22,611 nt of DNA. Source: a virus. The notes below the pieces were generated by a model, which was not told where the DNA came from, did not search any database, and worked only from the letters and a program-made list of their open reading frames with translations. This document shows, piece by piece, positions 18,068-22,611 of the stretch. The position numbers and the translations under genes were made by a program. The DNA is taken from the IMG/VR virus record IMGVR_UViG_3300042896_000241, positions 1 through 22,611 of that record; one strand, written 5' to 3'. Each line of letters starts with the position of its first letter. Position 1 is the first letter of the stretch.

Positions 18068-19092
18068 GCTCCGATAGCCCATTGCACCATTTCGAAATGA
18101 TCTTCGAAACACTCTTCACTTTTAACTTCGGCAATGGGAACCCACCGTGCCTTCTCAGCATCGTCACTACCCTTGACTTTAGGCAGCTCACCATCAGGTA
18201 ATTGGATCTTAAATGCGTGTGTAATAGTACGCCCTCGAGCGCTGCGATCGACTGCGTCAAACACTCGGCTAGCCTTGATACTCCCTGCAAGCACCGGAGT
18301 AGGTACTTTGATACCAGTTTCTTCGCGTAACTCTCGCAACATAGCAGATTCAACACTTCGATCAGTATTGGCATTGACAAATCCGCCGGGCAGAGCCCAC
18401 AGTCCACGACCTGGCTCTGCTTTACGCTTGATCATAAGCACATGGCCTGAACAGATTACAGCAGCATCGCTAGTCACAAAGATCGGAGGGTAGGCCAAGC
18501 CAGCGAACTGTGCCTTGTAAGCCTCTACAAATTCACGCTCCTTGATCACTTGTGCTCGATCTGGACTATCCATCCATCCGTCCAGCATACGTGCTACTGG
18601 TTGTGGCACTACGCTATTGATCAACCGCATGTTGCAGTCTTTACGGAAGTACAAGTCTCGCACATGACTAGCATTCAAAGGCTCAATCAATTCTACTTCT
18701 TCCAAGCCCCATTGTGGGAACATGTTAAGGTAGAAGCTGCTTTCATCTTTGCGGTGACCGATGATTCCAGTAGTACCACCCAGTACTCTATACTTAGACA
18801 CAATGCCTTGCACCCTAGATGCCCAAGCTTGGTCGTTGTAGATAGTATCGATGTTGTGTTCAATGTGAACTCGCGTATCACCCACGTCCATTTGATCCAA
18901 CACGTTTTCCAACATCATGGCTCGTTCTTTGCTAGTGAACGGGTTTTTATATGTGCGCGGTTGATTGGCACTACCTACAATGATAATCAGCTCTCGCGTC
19001 ATAGCCACTGCACGACGGATAATCTCAACGTGTGCAACGTGCACCGGTTGAAAGCGTCCAATGAGGACTAAGGTGTCATATTTTTTAGACAT
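18064..19092 (-). CDS. nadM: Bifunctional NMN adenylyltransferase / Nudix hydrolase (NadM-Nudix)
   Basis: 342 residues from the ATG that follows GGAAGGA; a longer frame upstream lies in the neighbour. The N-terminal nucleotidyltransferase has G-R-F-Q-P-V-H-V-A-H (12-21), F-T-S-K-E-R (52-57), I-G-H-R-K-D-E-S-S-F-Y (111-121) and S-H-V-R (142-145). It joins NMN and ATP into NAD+. The C-terminal Nudix domain (about 205-342) carries P-G-G-F-V-N (235-240) and R-E-L-R-E-E-T-G (253-260), probably acting on ADP-ribose-type compounds. With NadV it completes nicotinamide to NAD+ salvage. First-glutamate spacing of the Nudix box is slightly atypical, as in this fused family. Confidence 0.95.
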   Translation of the reverse strand: MSKKYDTLVLIGRFQPVHVAHVEIIRRAVAMTRELIIIVGSANQPRTYKNPFTSKERAMMLENVLDQMDVGDTRVHIEHNIDTIYNDQAWASRVQGIVSKYRVLGGTTGIIGHRKDESSFYLNMFPQWGLEEVELIEPLNASHVRDLYFRKDCNMRLINSVVPQPVARMLDGWMDSPDRAQVIKEREFVEAYKAQFAGLAYPPIFVTSDAAVICSGHVLMIKRKAEPGRGLWALPGGFVNANTDRSVESAMLRELREETGIKVPTPVLAGSIKASRVFDAVDRSARGRTITHAFKIQLPDGELPKVKGSDDAEKARWVPIAEVKSEECFEDHFEMVQWAIGA

Positions 19093-19093
19093 A

Positions 19094-19444
19094 TTACATT
19101 CCTTCCAGTGTGGCAATTTTACGGGCAAGTTCCTTTTGGATCTTGTCGATCTCTGCCATTGCTTTTGCTTTTGCGTCCGAAACAAGTTCGGTTGATTCAA
19201 CGATTGTAGCACGAAGTTCTACAATAAGTACCTCGATCCTAACTACATCAGTACGCATATACTCGTCGTTCTTCAGCGTCGGAATTGTTGCCAAGTCTTT
19301 GAATTTTTTGGCTTGCACTGAATACGAGCTCCAGTACGGATAGCCACCGCTATGTGCATCAGTATCGTAGTAAACCCGAGAACCGTCTTTTTTAATTGCA
19401 GACAGCAAGTAGCCCGTTGAAATGGTGAATGTTGTGTTTGACAT
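19094..19444 (-). CDS. Hypothetical protein, first gene of the nadM operon (116 aa)
   Basis: Begins MSNTTFTISTGYLLSAI behind leader copy c. The N-terminal half is aromatic and strand-like (R-V-Y-Y-D-T-D-A-H-S-G-G-Y-P-Y-W-S-S-Y). Residues about 65-116 are a coiled-coil helix (A-K-A-M-A-E-I-D-K-I-Q-K-E-L-A-R-K-I). The end T-L-E-G-M codes GGAAGGA, SD for the NMN adenylyltransferase 1 nt after its stop. It is likely cotranslated with nadM. Function is unknown. Confidence 0.82.
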   Translation of the reverse strand: MSNTTFTISTGYLLSAIKKDGSRVYYDTDAHSGGYPYWSSYSVQAKKFKDLATIPTLKNDEYMRTDVVRIEVLIVELRATIVESTELVSDAKAKAMAEIDKIQKELARKIATLEGM

Positions 19445-19501
19445 ATAAAGATCCTTTATATAAGTTAGTGTGCTCGGAGTCTATCTCCTTGCGATGTATT
19501 T
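19442..19501 (-). promoter_or_regulatory. nadM-operon leader with two hairpins (copy c)
   Basis: Hairpin 1 (19472-19492): GC, A-A/G-A internal loop, GGAG, loop AUAGA, CUCC. Hairpin 2 (19442-19462): UAUAUAAAG, loop GAU, CUUUAUAUG, enclosing both the AAGGAU Shine-Dalgarno and the start AUG. This implies control of ribosome access. It is close to copy b in length and layout, and shares both hairpins with the nadV leader. Confidence 0.65.
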
Positions 19502-19530
19502 ATTATAACAAAATACTTGCGTACTGTCAA
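19502..19530 (-). promoter_or_regulatory. Consensus promoter TTGACA-17-TATAAT of the nadM operon
   Basis: A perfect -35 and -10 separated by 17 bp and followed by AAATACAT, as in the orphan promoter at 13968-13996. It lies directly after the stop of the gene at 19536-19742. Confidence 0.86.
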
Positions 19531-19535
19531 GCGGT

Positions 19536-19742
19536 TTATGAAATCAGTCTGGCGATTATGAATGCAACGGACGCCATGAATCCAACAATTCCGTACGGAC
19601 TAATTGTAATTGTGGCATGCACTTGTTCCATCGGAGTAAGCTTGCAATATTGGGCGAACAAGACGCTGAGCATCAAACAAAATGCGATAATGTAAATTAT
19701 CGATAATACAGTTAAAAAGGTAGTAATCATTTGATTATGCAT
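19536..19742 (-). CDS. Small membrane protein (68 aa)
   Basis: Begins MHNQMITTFLTVLSIIY; an internal ATG four codons on (19730) is a possible alternative. AGAGGA is close to the first ATG. Two hydrophobic segments, residues about 7-30 (L-S-I-I-Y-I-I-A-F-C-L-M-L) and 48-66 (G-I-V-G-F-M-A-S-V-A-F-I-I), suggest a two-helix inner-membrane protein. Last gene in its operon; function is unknown. Confidence 0.75.
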   Translation of the reverse strand: MHNQMITTFLTVLSIIYIIAFCLMLSVLFAQYCKLTPMEQVHATITISPYGIVGFMASVAFIIARLIS

Positions 19743-19932
19743 GTCCTCTAATAAGCATATCGTTAATGATAATTTGCTCGGTTAACAGCTTGGCCAGCAC
19801 GGCAAGAGCTTGATCATATTCAGTAGTTAATGCAGTGTTCCCGTCAATAGCAATCTGCCGATATAGTGATCCGCAATGTGCTTTCAATTTATCAACTTCT
19901 TGATCTAACAATACTATTCTATCCTTTAACAT
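19735..19932 (-). CDS. Small coiled-coil protein (65 aa)
   Basis: Begins MLKDRIVLLDQEVDKLK. The ATG at 19932 lies 14 nt inside the upstream gene, with GGAGAA before it; a longer in-frame reading has no such SD. Two heptad-like helices flank a short turn with N-T-A-L-T-T-E. The end I-R-G-H-A overlaps the start of the membrane protein downstream. Resembles a phage spanin or holin accessory only in size; function is unknown. Confidence 0.72.
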   Translation of the reverse strand: MLKDRIVLLDQEVDKLKAHCGSLYRQIAIDGNTALTTEYDQALAVLAKLLTEQIIINDMLIRGHA

Positions 19933-20116
19933 TATGTTCTCCTTTAGTGGGCCACCGTTCACGGGCAAAATTACCGACAGTTCTTCCAATCGACAATGCG
20001 CCGAATAGGAATAGCACAGTTTTGTAGAATTCCATATCGATTGCAGCCACGGAAATCATCACGACTATCATCAACACGAAGGTCCCGATTTGTTTGTATA
20101 AATTTGTCTTGTTCAT
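19919..20116 (-). CDS. Small membrane protein (65 aa)
   Basis: Begins MNKTNLYKQIGTFVLMI; the ATG overlaps the upstream TGA after GGAGTTGAAGA from HFGV codons. Two hydrophobic segments at about 11-26 (T-F-V-L-M-I-V-V-M-I-S-V-A-A-I) and 31-46 (Y-K-T-V-L-F-L-F-G-A-L-S-I) and a basic C-terminal tail. Together with 19536-19742 and the coiled-coil gene between them, it forms a small membrane-associated cluster. Confidence 0.78.
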   Translation of the reverse strand: MNKTNLYKQIGTFVLMIVVMISVAAIDMEFYKTVLFLFGALSIGRTVGNFARERWPTKGEHNVKG

Positions 20117-20313
20117 TCTTCAACTCCGAAATGTTCTTGTATTAACCGTGCAATTGCACTAGGTACTGGTTCCAAGGGATCATATGAATACGCCACAGCC
20201 GCACATTCCCGAACAATCAACTCGGCGAATGCTTGCAGACAATGCGGATCGTTATACCAAGAATGTCCGCCTTGGCCGGCCTCGAATGCAAGTGCTTTGA
20301 TTCGTTCGTTCAT
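20113..20313 (-). CDS. HFGV family small protein (66 aa)
   Basis: Begins MNERIKALAFEAGQGGH, then A-F-A-E-L-I-V-R-E-C-A-A-V and I-Q-E-H-F-G-V-E-E. Very close at both ends to the member at 16522-16740. GGA GTT GAA GAA TGA puts GGAG 7 nt before the next ATG, the family's constant spacing. Function is unknown. Confidence 0.85.
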   Translation of the reverse strand: MNERIKALAFEAGQGGHSWYNDPHCLQAFAELIVRECAAVAYSYDPLEPVPSAIARLIQEHFGVEE

Positions 20314-20314
20314 T

Positions 20315-20680
20315 TTACAATCCCAACAGTTCTTTTTCTTCCTTGCTCAACTTAGCAAGGGCACATTGTTTAGCGAGGAACTTGCGATTGGCTTCTGCTT
20401 CGCGTTCCTCAACACGCTTCACTTGCCACTCCAGTTCGTCCAAGGTGTCGTTAGCGGATTGGCTGTATTCCAATTCCAACACATTTGCATCATAGTCGCG
20501 GTCGTTGCGATTGCGCAGTACAAACGACATGCCCTGAACTTCCAACTCAAAGTTCGCAGCCCGTGCCCGTTGCATAGCAGCCATCAATCGTGGCAAGTAT
20601 GTTGCTTCTTGCTCTGCAAGATACATACTCCGTTCATTTCCTTCACGGAGTGTGCGTTCTGCTTTAGTTTCTTTTGCCAT
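20315..20680 (-). CDS. Hypothetical charged helical protein (121 aa)
   Basis: Begins MAKETKAERTLREGNER. Two charged helices flank a strand pair (F-E-L-E-V-Q-G-M-S-F-V-L-R-N-R-N). The C-terminal half is a coiled coil (W-Q-V-K-R-V-E-E-R-E-A-E-A-N-R-K-F) ending K-L-S-K-E-E-K-E-L-L-G-L, with GGGATT as the next SD. No known family. Confidence 0.78.
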   Translation of the reverse strand: MAKETKAERTLREGNERSMYLAEQEATYLPRLMAAMQRARAANFELEVQGMSFVLRNRNDRDYDANVLELEYSQSANDTLDELEWQVKRVEEREAEANRKFLAKQCALAKLSKEEKELLGL

Positions 20681-20681
20681 T

Positions 20682-20822
20682 TTATTCTACCTCGCGCATT
20701 GCATCTGCTCGCACTTCGTACATCAAATCTTCGATCAAGTCAAACGCTTCGAGTGGATTCACCGAACCCCTCCAAGTTTGTTCTAAGATCATTTTCAGTT
20801 TTTCACGTTGTTCAGTAGTCAT
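20682..20822 (-). CDS. Small hypothetical protein (46 aa)
   Basis: A short ORF that fills the gap behind the promoter at 20856-20884. It begins MTTEQREKLKMILEQTW and ends D-A-M-R-E-V-E, 1 nt before the next gene's ATG. GGGTGA lies 6 nt upstream of the start. The sequence is a charged two-helix hairpin around S-V-N-P-L-E-A-F-D-L-I. Promoter, leader, SD and tight spacing all support it being real. Confidence 0.75.
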   Translation of the reverse strand: MTTEQREKLKMILEQTWRGSVNPLEAFDLIEDLMYEVRADAMREVE

Positions 20823-20855
20823 CTTATTCACCCTATCGTTTGTTGCTATGTATGA

Positions 20856-20884
20856 ATTATACAGCCTTTCGACGGTATCGTCAA
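20856..20884 (-). promoter_or_regulatory. Sigma70-type promoter TTGACG-17-TATAAT
   Basis: TTGACG, 17 bp, TATAAT, then TCATACATAG. The -35 is part of a small inverted repeat (GACG-4-CGTC). It drives the six-gene unit from 20822 to 19536. Confidence 0.83.
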
Positions 20885-20886
20885 CT

Positions 20887-21402
20887 TCAACTCAGTGCGT
20901 ATGTTTCAACAGTCTTGATGGTCAGTTTAGTGATCTTACCAGTTGCCACGTTAAGGATTTGGATGTCACTTGGGTTAACAATAACAGCACGCCGAGCAAA
21001 TAATGCAATCGCTGCTGAAATTGTAGTACCAGCATAGAAGTATTGGCTTACCTTCTTACTTGTGTCGAACATCACGTATTCGAATGTTGGAGCAATGCTA
21101 TCAAGCTGAACTTGCGCATCATTAAGTGGAATGCCTGCTACGTTGACTACCTTAGTGGGTGCAACTACTGTGCACTGCACCAATCCATTGAGCACTTGCT
21201 CCAACGTCATTGACACTTTGCCCAACTTGGTGGACAGATTAACCCGCGCCACTTTTGTGACAGATGATCGAAACACCTGGTGCTGTGGTACACACCACTT
21301 CAGTGCATAAGCTGGCCCAACACGTTTCTTGGAGTAAACCTGTTGATCATCTGTGTCGAAGAAATAGTCTTTAAGTTCTGGGTCTTTGAATGTACGAAGC
21401 AT
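20887..21402 (-). CDS. Hypothetical phage protein (171 aa)
   Basis: A single-gene unit with its own promoter; AGAAAG lies before the ATG. Begins MLRTFKDPELKDYFFDTDD. Mostly strand-like: S-V-T-K-V-A-R-V-N-L-S-T-K-L-G-K-V-S-M-T-L-E-Q, A-G-I-P-L-N-D-A-Q-V-Q-L-D, and a C-terminal I-L-N-V-A-T-G-K-I-T-K-L-T-I-K-T-V. It resembles a beta-rich phage protein, but I cannot assign a family. Confidence 0.8.
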   Translation of the reverse strand: MLRTFKDPELKDYFFDTDDQQVYSKKRVGPAYALKWCVPQHQVFRSSVTKVARVNLSTKLGKVSMTLEQVLNGLVQCTVVAPTKVVNVAGIPLNDAQVQLDSIAPTFEYVMFDTSKKVSQYFYAGTTISAAIALFARRAVIVNPSDIQILNVATGKITKLTIKTVETYALS

Positions 21403-21429
21403 TTTATATCTTTCTGTGTGTTACTATGT

Positions 21430-21458
21430 ATTATACTCTTGTTTAGCTGACTAATCAA
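21430..21458 (-). promoter_or_regulatory. Sigma70-type promoter TTGATT-17-TATAAT
   Basis: TTGATT, 17 bp, TATAAT followed by ACATAGTAACAC. It lies just after the stop of the gene at 21463-21849. Confidence 0.8.
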
Positions 21459-21462
21459 CCAC

Positions 21463-21849
21463 TTAGTAGCTGACGTCACCAATACGATCCCATGTTTTCA
21501 CACCTTTAGTCTTGGCCTGCATAATCTGTACTTTGCGAGCAGCGTATCGTTTCTTGTCGATGTCTTCCTGTGTAACGTATTGATTATCTTCCCACTTGCA
21601 AACCGTGGTGTATCGCTTCTTCAGCCTTGCCACTTCCTCTGCTGGCATTTGATATGCCCAATCTTTTCGCTCAATACAGTCTTGTATTCGACATGATTCC
21701 AACCAGTATGCCTGAGTCATACGCACCAAAGTAACAGGTACCAACTTTGCGTCGACATCTACCCAGTCGCTGACAAATCCATTCCACAGCTTGACTTCAG
21801 GATTGCCTTTGATTGCGGTCAGCATTTCGATCAGTTTAGATTTTTTCAT
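21463..21849 (-). CDS. Hypothetical phage protein (128 aa)
   Basis: A single-gene unit. Begins MKKSKLIEMLTAIKGNPEV, followed by K-L-W-N-G-F-V-S-D-W-V-D-V. This head (helix, G-N-P-E-V, then an aromatic strand) recurs in small phage proteins of unknown function. The C-terminal half is helical and Lys-rich (Y-A-A-R-K-V-Q-I-M-Q-A-K-T-K-G-V-K). The start follows GGGACACGGA. Confidence 0.8.
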   Translation of the reverse strand: MKKSKLIEMLTAIKGNPEVKLWNGFVSDWVDVDAKLVPVTLVRMTQAYWLESCRIQDCIERKDWAYQMPAEEVARLKKRYTTVCKWEDNQYVTQEDIDKKRYAARKVQIMQAKTKGVKTWDRIGDVSY

Positions 21850-21870
21850 TCCGTGTCCCAGTGTGTATGT

Positions 21871-21899
21871 ATTATAACGTCGTTACTTGGATTTGTCAA
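21871..21899 (-). promoter_or_regulatory. Consensus promoter TTGACA-17-TATAAT
   Basis: A perfect -35 and -10 at 17 bp, then ACATACACACTGGGACAC up to the ATG. The -35 overlaps the last codons of the gene at 21883-22107, so operon end and promoter are interleaved. Confidence 0.85.
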
Positions 21900-22107
21900 T
21901 GTCGCCTCGGTATAGCATCCAAGGGCCCGATAATTTAAAATCATTCAGTCCGAGTTTGTGGTTGGCATGAGCAAACCTCAAGGAGTAAGTCGGACAGTAA
22001 CCGCGTTCTTCCTGTGCTTGCTCCATGCCGGCAAACGCTGCTACTCGTTTGAGTTCTTTATCTGATGGCGCAGTATGACATAGGTACATTAGTCTGTAAT
22101 TTCGCAT
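21883..22107 (-). CDS. Hypothetical protein (74 aa)
   Basis: The ATG at 22107 follows a perfect GGAGGAG; an ATG six codons upstream lies before that SD and is rejected. Begins MRNYRLMYLCHTAPSDKEL. Charged helix E-Q-A-Q-E-E-R-G, then Y-S-L-R-F-A-H-A-N-H. It is translated after the lipoprotein gene from the same promoter. No known family. Confidence 0.77.
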   Translation of the reverse strand: MRNYRLMYLCHTAPSDKELKRVAAFAGMEQAQEERGYCPTYSLRFAHANHKLGLNDFKLSGPWMLYRGDIDKSK

Positions 22108-22133
22108 TACTCCTCCATTATACAACTTGATGT

Positions 22134-22517
22134 TTAAAGTTTTACGTCAATGTCTGGAACAATCACAGCCGGTTTGAAGATAACGCGGTAACGGTATACA
22201 TTAACTGCACTAGGTTCAATCTGCTCGACAAAGTAAGTCACATTGGCAGATAATCCTAGGAAGTGCTTCTTATATGCCCCTGGGCCGGTCTTACAAGTGA
22301 TTGACAATTGCTTCGCTGGGTCTTGATTACCAAGCGAGCACAGTCCTTCGATAGTCAGCATGTAGTCGCCAGTGATGCCATTGTAAAACACCACGCGGCG
22401 ATTCACTTCAAACTGGTCTGCTGCTTTAGACAAGTTCGATGATGCTACATCAGCATCAGTACATCCAGCAAGACCAACAGTTGCGGCAATTGCAAGCATA
22501 GTAATAAGTTTTTTCAT
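22134..22517 (-). CDS. Phage lipoprotein (beta-sandwich lipoprotein type)
   Basis: 127 residues with a classic lipoprotein signal: M-K-K-L, hydrophobic stretch, then lipobox L-A-G-C with Cys19 as the lipidated residue, followed by T-D-A-D-V-A-S. Asp at +3 rather than +2, so sorting is uncertain. The mature part is strand-rich (R-V-V-F-Y-N-G-I-T-G-D-Y-M-L-T-I-E-G-L-C, C-K-T-G, N-V-T-Y-F-V-E-Q-I). It matches my memory of a small lipoprotein found in many phages of Gram-negative bacteria. Such lipoproteins can act at the envelope, for example in superinfection exclusion (inference). SD AGGA. Confidence 0.85.
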   Translation of the reverse strand: MKKLITMLAIAATVGLAGCTDADVASSNLSKAADQFEVNRRVVFYNGITGDYMLTIEGLCSLGNQDPAKQLSITCKTGPGAYKKHFLGLSANVTYFVEQIEPSAVNVYRYRVIFKPAVIVPDIDVKL

Positions 22518-22547
22518 CGTGTGTCCTAGTGCGTTGTTTAAGTATGT

Positions 22548-22576
22548 ATTATACTGTTAATCTAACAAGCTGTCAA
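22548..22576 (-). promoter_or_regulatory. Consensus promoter TTGACA-17-TATAAT of the lipoprotein gene
   Basis: A perfect -35 and -10 at 17 bp. An inverted repeat TGTTA-3-TAACA (22555-22567) fills the spacer. The -35 overlaps the stop of a gene entering from the right edge. Confidence 0.85.
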
Positions 22577-22611
22577 AGCGTGTAGAACTCTAAGTCGTAA
22601 CCTTGCGCAGT
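22573..22611 (-). CDS. C-terminal end of a gene entering from the right edge
   Basis: The last 12 codons (T-A-Q-G-Y-D-L-E-F-Y-T-L, then TGA). The stop overlaps the -35 box of the lipoprotein promoter, exactly as other operon ends in the window do, which supports this reading frame. Nothing can be said of function. Confidence 0.5.
   Translation of the reverse strand, partial: TAQGYDLEFYTL

Noticed and set aside
19429-19695. Rightward open frame over the nadM-operon leader and a membrane-protein gene
   Set aside because: It overlaps the well-supported promoter and leader and the minus-strand membrane protein; no SD or promoter fits it.
1-22611. tRNA genes, insertion sequences or prophage attachment sites
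   Set aside because: No cloverleaf with the usual T-arm sequence, no transposase and no flanking direct repeats were seen by eye.

Overview
The window is a gene-dense stretch of a double-stranded DNA phage genome, most likely a large tailed phage of a Gram-negative host. The evidence is about 70 tightly packed small genes, nearly all on the minus strand, joined by ATGA, TAATG or 8-nt overlaps. There is also a freestanding homing endonuclease, phage-type accessory enzymes and a lipobox-bearing lipoprotein. I see no structural, packaging or replication genes, no tRNA and no CRISPR array. This looks like an early or accessory host-takeover region. I cannot name the host or the phage genus.

Layout, read in the direction of transcription (right to left). 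From 22.6 to 18 kb there are several short transcription units: a lipoprotein, small conserved phage proteins, two small membrane proteins, and an operon ending in a bifunctional NMN adenylyltransferase/Nudix protein. From 18 to 14 kb lie small proteins, a zinc ribbon, a MazG-like pyrophosphohydrolase and a macro-domain protein. A rightward homing endonuclease (12989-13915) sits between two copies of one promoter-leader module. Next come nadV (nicotinamide phosphoribosyltransferase) and a small acidic protein. From 11.2 to 7.2 kb there are small genes, including an 'HFGV' family, a WGR-like protein, a winged-helix-like protein and an L7/L12-CTD-like protein. From 6.5 kb to the left edge runs an unusual array of 21 small, very divergent genes. 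They share a C-terminal signature F-x-L-[RK]-W-[ST] and usually a central W-[C/x]-x(3-4)-[FL]-G core. A 22nd member lies alone at 14021-14269.

Twelve minus-strand promoters of TTGANN-17 bp-TATAAT type (one of them TTGCAG) have exactly the same spacer, often followed by ATACATA. They divide the region into operons, and several carry inverted repeats over the -35 box or spacer. NadV and NadM-Nudix together make a two-step nicotinamide to NMN to NAD+ salvage pathway, of the kind phages use to restore NAD+ depleted by host defence. The leader of nadV, the leader of the nadM operon and an orphan third copy share two small RNA hairpins, one of which holds the Shine-Dalgarno (SD) sequence.

The most unusual feature is how the paralogous small genes are joined. 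In the array the codons for the conserved C-terminal L-R-W-S (TTG AGG TGG TCA, then TGA) are also the SD (GAGGTGG) of the next gene, whose ATG overlaps the stop as ATGA. In the second family the conserved H-F-G-V codons (GGA GTN) supply a GGA(G) SD with the same 7-nt spacing at all five junctions where the motif sits next to the next gene. These families look like self-contained 'gene plus downstream ribosome-binding site' cassettes that can expand in tandem without breaking translation.
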